64,000 nucleotides of DNA from Nitrospinaceae bacterium. Lineage in GTDB: Bacteria; Nitrospinota; Nitrospinia; Nitrospinales; VA-1. The position numbers and the translations under genes are program-made. The stretch spans positions 1 through 64,000 of the forward strand of contig JAESTE010000006.1 of the NCBI GenBank assembly GCA_016763735.1, given 5' to 3'. Below are positions 19,249-28,097 of the stretch, in pieces. Under the pieces are notes generated by a model that made no database searches, was not told the DNA's origin, and was given only the letters and a program-made list of their open reading frames with translations. Within the stretch, counting starts at the first letter, position 1, and the number at the start of each line of letters is the position of its first letter.

Positions 19249-20473
19249 CGCTCCTGGCCTCGGGCAGCCTGACGTGGACCCATCCACCGGAACACGGGCG
19301 TGAAGGGCACACCGTGAAGCCATTTTGCTTGTTGAATACACACTTGTGCATCGTGCAGTAGCGTATCGAAGGACTGAGGTTGCGTACACACGACTTGCAC
19401 ATCGCCAGGCACATGGTCTTGGTGTCGTAGCGGAAGGTATCCGCATCGGTGCCGATCCCCACCTTTAAACACCCTTGCACAGCGCATTCGTCCCAGCGGG
19501 CGTCGCGGCAGTCTCTGCACAACAGCAGCAGGTAATCAGACCCTGCGCTGATCACCACGGCGCAGTCCACACACGCGCCCAGCGGCACGTCCATGGCCTC
19601 GGCGATCTCCAGCAGACTGTTCAGTGCCCGGTGGAACGCAGCGCGACGGAAGGTCAGGTCGGTCAGGGCGTAGACGCTGTCCAGTCCCGCTGGGCCCAAC
19701 TTGTCCCCTTGTGCGAGGACACGGTCCTCAGTGCACAGTCTGGCGTCCAGTGTGACAAAGGTTGGGGTTACCAGGCGGCAAGACGTGCGCTTGCCATGGT
19801 TCCCGAACCAACATTCCTTGGCCCCCGCGTTCAACATGACGGAGTGGGCCTGGCAGTATTTCGTACCGATGGTGGCACACAGCTGGCACACCTTCATGTT
19901 GGGATTGTTCTCCGTGCAGAAACTGGTGTTGGACGGGCAGATTAATTGGGGACAGTCGCTTATGTCACATGGCGTAGGCACCACTGCACAGTCGGTGCAC
20001 AGCCTGTGGTCGTGGTCGCAGAACACCTTGCGCGGTTCTTCCTCCATGTACCGGAAGCACAGGTTGCACTGGTAGGTGTCGACAGACGGGTCGGCGGCCG
20101 CAAAGGCAGACAGTATCGACCGTACAGATGCCTTCAGCCCGTGCACGACAGCGCCCAGCTCGACAGCCGTAGGCAGTTTCGCCACCGACAGGGGTCCACA
20201 GGTGGGTGACGAGGCGGTTGAACGGACGATGGGTTCGGTGTCGGGCACCTTGACTTCTTCTTGTGACTTGGAGTTGTGCGACAAGGTGGTATGGTCGTCG
20301 TCAGGGTCGGGCGGGGACAACATCTCCACGTCGGGGTCGGTCCTGAGCCGCTTGGCACTCCATGGGACCTTGCTGTGGTCTTCCTGTTGTCTCGGTTGTT
20401 TGCCAAGTGAAACCTTCATCGACATGGACGGTTGGAATTGTCCCCGAGAGGATCGGCACACAGAGTCGACCAT
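19217..20473 (-). CDS. RING-type zinc-finger protein, 418 aa
   Basis: The start is taken at ATG 20473, inside a GTCGAC cluster; a later in-frame ATG pair near 20422-20416 is a possible alternative. Residues 1-130 are polar and low in complexity. A RING-like C3HC4 pattern begins at C136-x2-C139, then C152-x-H154, C159-x2-C162, and C169/C174. A second Cys/His-rich half runs to the end with CxxC pairs (VCQLC, VDC, CRDC, MCKSC) and CxxH. RING proteins usually act as E3 ubiquitin ligases, and viral ones commonly target host restriction factors; that role is inferred. It is transcribed from a GTCGAC-rich promoter. Confidence 0.8.
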   Translation of the reverse strand: MVDSVCRSSRGQFQPSMSMKVSLGKQPRQQEDHSKVPWSAKRLRTDPDVEMLSPPDPDDDHTTLSHNSKSQEEVKVPDTEPIVRSTASSPTCGPLSVAKLPTAVELGAVVHGLKASVRSILSAFAAADPSVDTYQCNLCFRYMEEEPRKVFCDHDHRLCTDCAVVPTPCDISDCPQLICPSNTSFCTENNPNMKVCQLCATIGTKYCQAHSVMLNAGAKECWFGNHGKRTSCRLVTPTFVTLDARLCTEDRVLAQGDKLGPAGLDSVYALTDLTFRRAAFHRALNSLLEIAEAMDVPLGACVDCAVVISAGSDYLLLLCRDCRDARWDECAVQGCLKVGIGTDADTFRYDTKTMCLAMCKSCVRNLSPSIRYCTMHKCVFNKQNGFTVCPSRPCSGGWVHVRLPEARSVRSAKRTRSP

Positions 20474-20503
20474 CAAAGTCGACACCACACAGAGTCGACA
20501 CGA
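20460..20503. promoter_or_regulatory. GTCGAC cluster upstream of the RING gene
   Basis: Three GTCGAC hexamers (GAGTCGACC, AAGTCGACA, GAGTCGACA) lie at the start of the RING protein gene. They belong to the dispersed set described under findings. Confidence 0.5.
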
Positions 20504-20526
20504 GGTACGTTTTCATGAACAGGATT

Positions 20527-21162
20527 TTAAAGCAAAAACAGGTACTCCTTGAACTCCCGGTATTGACGAGTCAGTCCTTCTTCGAGTATACGTCTGACGT
20601 TCATACTGTCGTAGTTGGGCCACAACAGCGCCTTGAGTGTGTCGAACTTGCGGTTCTTCAGCGCCATCATGGTGCACTCTTCCCCTACCGGACACCCCAC
20701 AACCCTCAGCCAGCTTAGGAAGGGTGTGTGCCCATTCGCCGCCGCAACGTCAAAGTCTCCTCCAATGAACCGTACACCTCTTGCGTACAACCACTTTGCA
20801 ATGTGAAGATGCCCTGCCCGGGCCACCGCTCCCCTCATACTCCATTCATACCGCGAGTCGACTTTGAACATGTACTCAACTACGTCCAGGTGTCCGTGCC
20901 TGGCCGCGGAGACGATCATGTTTCCACTGCCGGCCCAGTTACTGTGCCAGACGAGCTTGAGCAACGGTGGATACCCCAGTTTGTATGCGGTGTCAACTGT
21001 GCTGTACTTCTCCAGACAGTAAGGGTCCATGAGCAGGTGGTCACTGGTGCACAGGAAGGTCTTGATGTAGTGTGCCACGTCCCGGCCCACGAGCAGTGCG
21101 ACGTACGCCATCCCGTGTCTCTTGGGGGTGAACAGGCTGTCATCCCGCTTGTGTTTCGGCAT
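20527..21162 (-). CDS. Ankyrin-repeat protein, 211 aa
   Basis: The frame extends upstream from a GTG at 21210, but ATG 21162 (MPKHKRDD) is the first ATG. Central residues contain ankyrin-type helices, for example ARHGHLDVVEYM, RAGHLHIAKWLYARG and AAANGHTPFLSWL. This spacing (x-GHLxxVxxL) is typical of the ankyrin proteins of large DNA viruses, which bind host proteins and often recruit ubiquitin ligases. The N-terminal 60 residues have a basic start and a hydrophobic motif (YVALLVGRDVAHYI) that resembles the N-terminal cap of such proteins. It lies head to tail with the repeat protein upstream and is controlled from a GTCGAC cluster. Confidence 0.85.
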   Translation of the reverse strand: MPKHKRDDSLFTPKRHGMAYVALLVGRDVAHYIKTFLCTSDHLLMDPYCLEKYSTVDTAYKLGYPPLLKLVWHSNWAGSGNMIVSAARHGHLDVVEYMFKVDSRYEWSMRGAVARAGHLHIAKWLYARGVRFIGGDFDVAAANGHTPFLSWLRVVGCPVGEECTMMALKNRKFDTLKALLWPNYDSMNVRRILEEGLTRQYREFKEYLFLL

Positions 21163-21188
21163 CTTTTTGTGGCAGTTGAAGTTGTGAA

Positions 21189-21234
21189 GTGTGTGAGTCG
21201 ACGCCCACACAAAGTCGACACCAAAGTCGACACG
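21189..21234. promoter_or_regulatory. GTCGAC cluster upstream of the ankyrin gene
   Basis: Three GTCGAC hexamers in 46 bases, embedded in the string CCCACACAAAGTCGACA, which recurs near 21990 before the primase gene. The cluster lies 27-72 bases upstream of the ankyrin ATG. Confidence 0.5.
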
Positions 21235-21240
21235 TGGTAT

Positions 21241-21954
21241 TTAATTAGACGGAATGTCGTTAACATACTGCGACTGTCCGTTCGCCGGCTCCTGTAGAAT
21301 CTCAAGAACCTGAGCGACTGGGTCTGACCGCAGACGTTCATCCTCAACCAACTGTTCGAAAAGCCGGCGTTTTCCAACGAATTGCGTATTCTGATCCTTT
21401 GTCAGTGGGAACAGTTGATAAAGACGCCGAAGGTCACGTACGAGAACATTCGCGTCCCTGTTGGCGTCTTGTCTGTCCACCAACCGGATTCTTGCCAGGT
21501 AATCCATCACACTCTCTCGCTTGAACGATGGCTCCTCTACGTCAAGGGGTTTGACCTGCGCCAGCACCCGTCGAGCTTCACACGCCATTTCCTCGAGCAG
21601 AAGGTGGCGATTAAATCGTCTGTGTTGCTCCTCTGTTAGCGGGAACATACGTCGGATGCCGCTTACGACTTCCTCGTGGTTCTTGCCGCGGAAAAGCCCG
21701 ACGATGGGTGCGTCTGACATCTCCGTGTCAGTTTGAGTACGATCATCAGGTTCCATAGAGTGGTATTGCACATCTGACACACGTATTCGTCCGTACAGAA
21801 TATCCTCAATCTCGTCCAGATCGCCGTGCGTGATAATGTGTTCGATGGGGTTGTCGCCCAGAAGGTTGCACCGCGGTTGGCCGGCTTTCCAATAGAGTGC
21901 CGCGACGACAACTGCAGCCGATACCAGCCAGAACACAAGTGTCGACCTGTTCAT
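21241..21954 (-). CDS. N-terminally anchored protein with duplicated helical motif, 237 aa
   Basis: The frame is open further upstream through the GTCGAC repeats, but ATG 21954 directly precedes a hydrophobic segment (residues 4-22) that looks like a signal anchor. The soluble part contains two copies of a helical motif: FPLTEEQxxRF...R.LLEE in the middle and FPLTKDQxxQF...R.LFEQ near the C-terminus, so it appears to have arisen by internal duplication. No known family is recognised. It is divergent from the primase gene and shares its GTCGAC-rich intergenic region. An ATTAAA hexamer overlaps the stop. Confidence 0.75.
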   Translation of the reverse strand: MNRSTLVFWLVSAAVVVAALYWKAGQPRCNLLGDNPIEHIITHGDLDEIEDILYGRIRVSDVQYHSMEPDDRTQTDTEMSDAPIVGLFRGKNHEEVVSGIRRMFPLTEEQHRRFNRHLLLEEMACEARRVLAQVKPLDVEEPSFKRESVMDYLARIRLVDRQDANRDANVLVRDLRRLYQLFPLTKDQNTQFVGKRRLFEQLVEDERLRSDPVAQVLEILQEPANGQSQYVNDIPSN

Positions 21955-22105
21955 GCGGTAGATTGAAGGTGTGAGGTGTGCGAGTCGACACCCACACAAA
22001 GTCGACATCTGGGTCGACGTCGACTTGGGGGTCCACTCCACACTCCACCAAAGTCGACCAACATGTCGACTTACGAAGTCGACATCGAAGGCATGTCGAC
22101 TCATG
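21938..22105. promoter_or_regulatory. Largest GTCGAC cluster, between divergent anchor protein and primase genes
   Basis: About nine GTCGAC hexamers lie within 170 bases, mostly as AAGTCGACA or its complement TGTCGACTT. They span the divergent promoter and continue into the first codons of the primase gene, so its N-terminal residues (MSTYEVDIEGMST) are themselves written by the repeat. Confidence 0.6.
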
Positions 22106-23853
22106 TGCATCGTGCCTTGTCATTGCGCCACATGGACCGCTCCGAGCTGAAACGCAGGGTGCCGTACTCGATCAGGGGACCCCAGAAGTACGTCCGGGAG
22201 TTGCACGAACGCTACGTCAACACGATACGTGCGAACTACCCTGCCCTGGCCGACGTGACCTCTGTCATGGTGTACGACACGTCCCAGATGGATTGCCGGT
22301 CACACATCCGTGCCTTGCCGGTGCGTGCGCTGGTCAAGTGTATCACCACCAACACCCGCTTCCTGTTCATCGTGTTGGGTAACGCTGCCGACCGCAACGT
22401 CTCGGTGTGGGGCTGGCTGGACATGCAGTGGTTCACCTGGTGTGTGCTGGACGCCTCCCTCAAGACCCAGCTGGGGGTACGCTCCAACCAATGCACCAAA
22501 AACCCACCCGTGCACACGTCGTTGTGGCAGACCAGCATCGCCACCAACCTGTCGCTCCCCACCGACTGGAAACCCCCCAACCAACCCATGGACCTGGGTA
22601 CCTTGGACTTTGTCTTGCGTCAACACATCTTCTGGCTGGGCTGTGTGCGCAGCAAACTACCCCTTCCGTCTGCTGCCCTGCTGGCCAACGACGACGCCGT
22701 AAGAGAGGACGAGTGGGCCGCCACCTTCCTGTGCTACATGGCCAGCTACGTCTACCGTGTCCATGCTCCTGCCGCCTGGGAAGCCTTTGTGTGGCGCTGG
22801 AACGTGCTGGAACGTCAACTGTTCCGCCTGCGTCTGAGTCGTGCACACCGACACAGAGTGGTGCCCCTGGCGTCCCATATCCTGCGCACCAACCTCAAGA
22901 GGTACCGAGGCGTGGCGGCTCCGGTCGTAGGGCAGCGTGGTCTGCACATCCCGGCGTTCAGTGTGCCCTTTGAAACCGTGCCGTACCTGGTGTCCCGTCG
23001 TCTGGTGCCCTTGAAGCAGGGACAAGCACTGTTGTCCCCCATGCAGCTGGAAGACTTGGTGGTGCAGAGGTTCCAGCTGGTAGACCCCTTCGGAGACGGA
23101 CGCCCTCACTACTCCACGTGGGACTTTGCCCAAGACAAACGCTTCGCCGGCCTCAAGCCTCACCTGCAGAAGCTCCAGCTGGCAGTACTGGGCACCTCTC
23201 CCTCTGAGTCTACCCCCGAGATTGCCCGTCCGCCTCTACAGAGCGCGCTGCACTTCACCCCCTGCATGGTGGCCATCCACAAGAAGTGGCCTCACTTGCG
23301 CTTTGGTCCGCGTCAACTGTACGGCAAGGTCATGTCGCTCCTGAAAGTGTCGTTGCCCTACCTCCAGGGTGTGTGGACTGGGCCGTGGCGCAGACACTAC
23401 GAGAAGAACGCAGAGTCCGAGTCACGCAGCATCGTGGCCTTTTGGAAGAGCCAGCGCAAGCACGTGGACACCCGCGCGGCACTAGACCCTTCGCATGCCG
23501 GCCCTACGTGTCGTCAGATGTGTTCGGCCCACCTGTGCCCCTTTGCCACGGCTACTGACCCACTGGAAGCACAAGACTCGGGACGTGCCCGGTGCAGCAT
23601 CTCTATCGGGTTGCGCAAGGCCGGAGACATTACACACGTGTTCCACAAGACCACTGTATTGAGGCAAACGTTCAGCAGGCAAGCAGTGGCGGTCGACAAG
23701 AAGCACCATCTCGCCGACGAACTGGCCCGTGCACCGCCCACCCGTCCCGTTCCACCCCCTGTGCGCATGATCAAGCGGATGCGTCGCACGGTTACTGTAG
23801 ACTACGACGTGAACGAGATGGACGAGAAGTCATCGAATGAACGAAAGCATTGA
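22063..23853 (+). CDS. DNA primase large subunit (PriL/PRIM2-like), 596 aa
   Basis: ATG 22063 is the first in frame; ATG 22093 is an alternative because the first codons are repeat-derived. The C-terminal half matches the iron-sulphur domain of archaeal and eukaryotic primase large subunits. It has the TPCM motif (C401) followed by an IHKKWPHLRFGPRQLY-type segment equivalent to the H-R-GR-QYGLFLK region of PRIM2. It then has TCRQM (C483), LCPF (C492) and a fourth Cys at 511, giving the four cluster ligands in the expected order. PriL supports RNA primer synthesis by the small subunit, which is not in this window. The N-terminal half is divergent. The last residues are basic (KRMRR). The 3' end overlaps the convergent membrane protein gene by 52 bases. 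Confidence 0.82.
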   Translation: MSTYEVDIEGMSTHVHRALSLRHMDRSELKRRVPYSIRGPQKYVRELHERYVNTIRANYPALADVTSVMVYDTSQMDCRSHIRALPVRALVKCITTNTRFLFIVLGNAADRNVSVWGWLDMQWFTWCVLDASLKTQLGVRSNQCTKNPPVHTSLWQTSIATNLSLPTDWKPPNQPMDLGTLDFVLRQHIFWLGCVRSKLPLPSAALLANDDAVREDEWAATFLCYMASYVYRVHAPAAWEAFVWRWNVLERQLFRLRLSRAHRHRVVPLASHILRTNLKRYRGVAAPVVGQRGLHIPAFSVPFETVPYLVSRRLVPLKQGQALLSPMQLEDLVVQRFQLVDPFGDGRPHYSTWDFAQDKRFAGLKPHLQKLQLAVLGTSPSESTPEIARPPLQSALHFTPCMVAIHKKWPHLRFGPRQLYGKVMSLLKVSLPYLQGVWTGPWRRHYEKNAESESRSIVAFWKSQRKHVDTRAALDPSHAGPTCRQMCSAHLCPFATATDPLEAQDSGRARCSISIGLRKAGDITHVFHKTTVLRQTFSRQAVAVDKKHHLADELARAPPTRPVPPPVRMIKRMRRTVTVDYDVNEMDEKSSNERKH

Positions 23854-25523
23854 ACTGTAGGCCCTGTGTACGTATGGTTGCAGAACACCACCACGTCACG
23901 ACACTTCTTGGCCACCCGGGTCTTGCACGCCCGCCCTACCGAGCACGGATACACCACAGCACCGTGTACATGTCCGTAATCCACATGGTAACACGGCTGC
24001 GCTTGTACGATCTGTGCCGTAGCCGCCACCACGGCCCAACATGCACACCCGTCTACCGACTCCGACGTGCAGGGCGGGCAGTCACTGCTGGCTCGAGCCA
24101 ACAGGTCGTCCACGAAGTTGCGTTGACACAGACACGGATGTTGCAAAAGCAGCGGCGTAAAACAGCCAGGGTTCTCTGTGGTGGGCCTGAACCGCGTGGC
24201 CAGGGTGTAGTTGGCGTGGCATGCACGTGATTGGGTGCAGGCATTCGCCACCAACGACCCCGCTGCCGTGAGATTGAAGCCGATGTGGTTTCCTCCGGCC
24301 TTGTGCAGGTTAGCGCAGTGAGTTGGCCATACGGGTGTGGACACCGTAGGTTGGAAGAGGAAGGGGGAAGGGTTAGACGACCTAAACGAGAATCCTTGGT
24401 TGCTGACGAACTGTAGGCTGCTGTACACACGAATGGAGTAGTTCAAGTCCAAATGCATGCCAGTGGCTTGGAACGCGAAGAAGTCCGCGTAGTCCAGGGC
24501 CCGCGCCGCGTGCCGTGCCACACGTGTCCCGGCCCACCCGCTTGGGTCGACATGGGGCAGGTGGGTAACGGGAGGGTTGACGGCTCGACACGTTGCAGAA
24601 GGGTCGACTGCGCTGACTGTGCCCCCGAACAGACGAGGAGGGGTGCTGAGGCTCCAGCCTTGTCGCTTCAGGTCCACAGCCAAGTCGTGGTGGGCGACCC
24701 AGTTCAGGAACTCCCAGCCGGTAGCCGCAGACACCGGGTAGCAGTTGTTGAGGTTGCCAAACACCAAGGTACCCTGGCCTTGTGCGTAACGCATACGCCA
24801 CAGAGTGTGTGTGTCGTCCCGTGCTTCCAACAAGTAGGACGAGTGGTTGTCGCCGTGCACCTCGTACACCACCATCCGTTGGTTGGTGTCCGAGTGGACG
24901 AAGCTCCACATCCAGCCCGGCTTGGTCCAGTGGCTGCCTAGGTCGGGCAGAGGAGGCGGTTTGCTGGTGCCGGCCACGATCCCCAGCGCTACACTAACCA
25001 CCAAGGCCAGCACGAGCAGGCTGTGGCAAGCAAACCGGTGGCGACGACACATATCGCGCACACGGCCGGGCCAGGCGCACGAACACGTAGCAAGCGCTTG
25101 CAGGTCCATGAAGTTCTGGAGGATACGCGCCAGGTCAAGGGCGGGCGGTGCTCCGTTGAGAGGCTGGTCTTCCTCCTTGCCATCGACGTACGCGACGATC
25201 CCTCGACAGCCGGCGTTATGGCAGGTGTCATCTCCGACATCTTCGAGGTCGGGCATGTCGTTGTCGAGGATGATACTGTCGAGGTCGTAGGAGTCGGTGT
25301 CGGGGTTTGGTTCATGGTAAGTGACGTGTACAAGACCTCCAAGAGGGGTGTGGTGGACGGGACAGAGGGGCTCGCTGCCTTGTCGAGTGATGTTAGTGGC
25401 GGCAAGGGCGGACACGTGGTCACTGGAGTGCAGGCGGGTGGCGCCTTGACGGAGACGGGAGAGGATGGTGGGGTCAGAGTCGGAGTCACTTCCTCCTGAC
25501 ATCTCTGCTCCGGCATCCGACAT
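23802..25523 (-). CDS. Single-pass membrane glycoprotein with large Cys-rich ectodomain, 573 aa
   Basis: ATG 25523. About 165 N-terminal residues are polar and acidic (SGGSDSDSDP and an Asp-rich stretch near 70-100) and include Cys pairs. A transmembrane helix lies at about 167-186 (LLVLALVVSVALGIV). The roughly 385-residue C-terminal part contains several N-glycosylation sequons (NHSS, NYS, NLT, NYT, NHT) and many cysteines. This suggests a type II protein with the C-terminus outside. No homology is recognised; entry or envelope functions are possible. It overlaps the primase gene 3' end in the opposite direction. Confidence 0.8.
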   Translation of the reverse strand: MSDAGAEMSGGSDSDSDPTILSRLRQGATRLHSSDHVSALAATNITRQGSEPLCPVHHTPLGGLVHVTYHEPNPDTDSYDLDSIILDNDMPDLEDVGDDTCHNAGCRGIVAYVDGKEEDQPLNGAPPALDLARILQNFMDLQALATCSCAWPGRVRDMCRRHRFACHSLLVLALVVSVALGIVAGTSKPPPLPDLGSHWTKPGWMWSFVHSDTNQRMVVYEVHGDNHSSYLLEARDDTHTLWRMRYAQGQGTLVFGNLNNCYPVSAATGWEFLNWVAHHDLAVDLKRQGWSLSTPPRLFGGTVSAVDPSATCRAVNPPVTHLPHVDPSGWAGTRVARHAARALDYADFFAFQATGMHLDLNYSIRVYSSLQFVSNQGFSFRSSNPSPFLFQPTVSTPVWPTHCANLHKAGGNHIGFNLTAAGSLVANACTQSRACHANYTLATRFRPTTENPGCFTPLLLQHPCLCQRNFVDDLLARASSDCPPCTSESVDGCACWAVVAATAQIVQAQPCYHVDYGHVHGAVVYPCSVGRACKTRVAKKCRDVVVFCNHTYTGPTVQCFRSFDDFSSISFTS

Positions 25524-25663
25524 GGTGGAGGCGTGCGTTCGTCGTCAGAGTCGTAATCGGCGTCGGCCAGTTGGTGCCACATACACACTGCACCTCTTGT
25601 GACCACTGACTCGTCGGCCCCTTGCCTCAGCAGTGCCCCATCTGACTGCTCACCCTCAACTGC

Positions 25664-26947
25664 ATGACGTACCGCGGACCATGGGAGACCGTGAAACAGC
25701 TGGAGATGGAGGTGTTTCCTTGGTGCACCTTGCTGGCCATTAACATCAGCACGCTGTGGTTGATCCAGACCTCGCTCAACTTCATCAAACCGGTGTCATG
25801 GCGTGCCACTGTGTGTCTCTTCGCCACCTTTGTCACCCACACCACCCCGCCACTGGACTCATGTCCTTTGCGTCCTCCTCCCTTCCGTGTGGAGTCGGCA
25901 GGACCCAAGCAGTTCTTGTTGTACGGATTCGCGGCCGTAGGGATCGCCGGGGCACTGGTGCACGGCACCTGGTGGCTGGTGGTGGTGTGTACCCTCTTCA
26001 CCGCCGTGCGTCACCGTCTCAAGTTGGCGGTGTACACCATGACGCGGAGGATGGAGCGCCAATGGACGGTGCGTCTGACCTTGTGCAGCATGCTGAGCTA
26101 CCTGACTGCGTTGGGGGCCGGGACCTGGAGCCGTATCATGGTGAGACACGACACACGGGTGTGGCCGCTGTGGGTCTTGGCCGTAGGCTACCCTGTGATG
26201 CGACACGGACTGCGTCTGGCCTTGGCGTGTCTGCTGGGCGACCCACTGGGAGAGAGGCACTCGGTACGCATGTTTGTCAGCACCACAGTCGACTTGCCGC
26301 TCTACATCGTGATCTACACCCAAGACAGCTTTGACACGCTGTGGTTCATGGTGATGGCGCTGGTCGTGGTAGACGTGGCTGCCACCTTGTGTGAGGTGTG
26401 CCCTGATCATTTGTACGGCCGCTCACACATGCCGTGGCTACACTTGGTGGCAGTGGGCATGGTGCTGGTCATGTGGCCTCTGGAGGAACACGGAGAGCAC
26501 CCCCACACCACCACAGTCACCACTCTGCAACGCCTGTCTCTGGCCCTGTTCTACATCATGGCCGTGTGGTCAGGGCCCGGGGTGGTGATGGCGGTAGTGA
26601 AGTGCACCCGTGCCACCTGCCCTCGTACGCAGTGGATCCGTCCACGCCACGCACGAGGCCAGTGGGGACATAACAACGGGTCACCCGAGACAGAGGTGCA
26701 GTCGTTGTTGGCGTCTGAGTCGGACTCTGCCTCCACCCTCATGCACACCCCTCACCTGCGCAGGGTGCAGCGTCTGGCACGGCAACATGAAGTAGAAGTT
26801 CCCCAGACCAAGGCATCGGTGTCTCGCACCTACCATGTGCTGGCCAGTAGTCTAAGTGTGAGCGGGCTGATGCGTGTGGCGTCGCAGATAGACAGCATTT
26901 GCTTTGCCCTGACGGCGTCGGTGCTGGCCACGGCCACACCTGCGTGA
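25664..26947 (+). CDS. Multi-pass membrane protein, 427 aa
   Basis: ATG 25664. Roughly eight hydrophobic segments of transmembrane length are spread over residues 20-310, separated by short basic loops such as RHRLK and TRRMER. The last 110 or so residues are hydrophilic, with a Glu/Ser-rich stretch and an Arg-rich helix, and look cytoplasmic. I do not recognise a transporter or receptor signature. It is divergent from the single-pass glycoprotein gene (140 bp between start codons) and lies in a run of four membrane-protein genes. Confidence 0.8.
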   Translation: MTYRGPWETVKQLEMEVFPWCTLLAINISTLWLIQTSLNFIKPVSWRATVCLFATFVTHTTPPLDSCPLRPPPFRVESAGPKQFLLYGFAAVGIAGALVHGTWWLVVVCTLFTAVRHRLKLAVYTMTRRMERQWTVRLTLCSMLSYLTALGAGTWSRIMVRHDTRVWPLWVLAVGYPVMRHGLRLALACLLGDPLGERHSVRMFVSTTVDLPLYIVIYTQDSFDTLWFMVMALVVVDVAATLCEVCPDHLYGRSHMPWLHLVAVGMVLVMWPLEEHGEHPHTTTVTTLQRLSLALFYIMAVWSGPGVVMAVVKCTRATCPRTQWIRPRHARGQWGHNNGSPETEVQSLLASESDSASTLMHTPHLRRVQRLARQHEVEVPQTKASVSRTYHVLASSLSVSGLMRVASQIDSICFALTASVLATATPA

Positions 26948-27017
26948 CGACTCCCAACACATACAATCTTCTTCCCGCACTCAGTGAGCACTTGTTCGTG
27001 AAGGTGTCTGCGGCACC

Positions 27018-27389
27018 ATGCACATCCAGTTGTGTTTGTTAACATGCTTTGTCACCTTGGTCCTGTCGGTACGCACCACCAAAATGGAATGCGCGTGCAA
27101 CGTTATCTTCAAGTTTGCCGCCGAACAGCAATCGTGTGGACTCACAGAGACGGACTCGTATGCCATGTGCATGGACATGAAAGACCAGTGCCAGGGCTTG
27201 AACATTACCTGCAACAAGGACGGGGACAATACCTGCGGTCATCCGTGCCGTGATTGTGCAAAGACCGACTTGGCCCTCCCCATCGCACTGTGCATCAACT
27301 CCTTCACCATCTCCGGTCTACTGTTATGGATCTCATACAAGGTGTACTATGGCGAGCACCTGGAGTTGGTGCGCAACAAGGCAGAGTAA
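27018..27389 (+). CDS. Small Cys-rich type I membrane protein, 123 aa
   Basis: The ATG at 27018 has a ccATG context. Residues 1-18 form a signal peptide. A short ectodomain has about 11 cysteines (CACN, CGLTE, CMDMKDQC, CGHPCRDC). A transmembrane helix follows at about 90-108, then a short tail (YYGEHLELVRNKAE). The family is not recognised. It faces another small Cys-rich membrane protein across a 14-base palindrome. Confidence 0.75.
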   Translation: MHIQLCLLTCFVTLVLSVRTTKMECACNVIFKFAAEQQSCGLTETDSYAMCMDMKDQCQGLNITCNKDGDNTCGHPCRDCAKTDLALPIALCINSFTISGLLLWISYKVYYGEHLELVRNKAE

Positions 27390-27394
27390 CGATC

Positions 27395-27408
27395 AATACA
27401 CGTGTATT
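27395..27408. repeat. Perfect 14-base palindrome AATACACGTGTATT between convergent genes
   Basis: The sequence equals its own reverse complement. It lies in the 18-base gap between the stops of two convergent membrane protein genes, where it could mark transcript ends. Confidence 0.5.
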
Positions 27409-27968
27409 CAATGGTTGATGGAGTCAAGAAGCCCATCTTCTAGTTGGTCACGCTTCTTGGAGGTGCAGCGTACGTAGACGCCGTATCCAATCGCGAAGCA
27501 GATCAACAGGATCACCAGCGCCAAGGTAAGATGCAGGAGCGTGTTGCTGCAGACGGCAGGGGACGACGGCAGGGAGGGGCAGATCAGCGAAGGGACGAGC
27601 AGACAGTTGTTCACGCATTGGTTGTGGTCCACAAAGATCTTGCGGCTGGTGAGAGGGGTGATGTCGACTCCAGGAGACGACGCGATGTTGCCGGACCAGC
27701 ACCCAAACCTGTCCATCCCATTGATGAAGCTCTTCAGGGCAGCCAAGTTCTCTGCGGCCAGAGCTTCGTGCGGTGCCTGGGTCAGACACAGGTCGCACGT
27801 CCGGTTGTATGTACATTCTCCCATGGCCGACAGTACGTGGTCGATGCTTGGGTCCAGCATGCGGCAGCACAGGCTGGTGTCTACAGAGAAGTGGCACGTG
27901 GCGCCGTCGGCCTTCATGACCCGGCCCATCAACAGCAAGAAGGCGACCAGATAAAAGAGACCTGGCAT
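27408..27968 (-). CDS. Small Cys-rich type I membrane protein, 186 aa
   Basis: ATG 27968. Residues 1-22 form a signal peptide (YLVAFLLLMGRVM). The ectodomain has paired cysteines (SLCCRM, CTYNRTCDLC, CVNNC). A transmembrane helix lies at about 143-166 (TLALVILLICFAIGYGVYV), followed by a basic/acidic tail (SKKRDQLEDG). It resembles its convergent neighbour in size and layout but not obviously in sequence. No family is recognised. Upstream lie two 14-base direct repeats. Confidence 0.78.
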   Translation of the reverse strand: MPGLFYLVAFLLLMGRVMKADGATCHFSVDTSLCCRMLDPSIDHVLSAMGECTYNRTCDLCLTQAPHEALAAENLAALKSFINGMDRFGCWSGNIASSPGVDITPLTSRKIFVDHNQCVNNCLLVPSLICPSLPSSPAVCSNTLLHLTLALVILLICFAIGYGVYVRCTSKKRDQLEDGLLDSINH

Positions 27969-28004
27969 GGTTTGCGAGAGAGTTTGATGGCCAAGTCCTT
28001 TTTT

Positions 28005-28041
28005 GGGCGGGAAAGGGTTTTGCGGCCGGGAAAGGGTTTTG
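28005..28041. promoter_or_regulatory. Two 14-base direct repeats with an E2F-like site
   Basis: GGGAAAGGGTTTTG occurs at 28009-28022 and again at 28028-28041, 19 bases apart. They are about 40-75 bases upstream of the 186-residue membrane protein ATG (minus strand). On the minus strand the distal end reads TTTCCCGCCC, which matches the cellular E2F consensus; binding is untested. Confidence 0.4.
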
Positions 28042-28097
28042 TGGGTTAAAAATACAGTGTAGTTTCATTCGTGATCAACAATTATGGTGACATGCAA

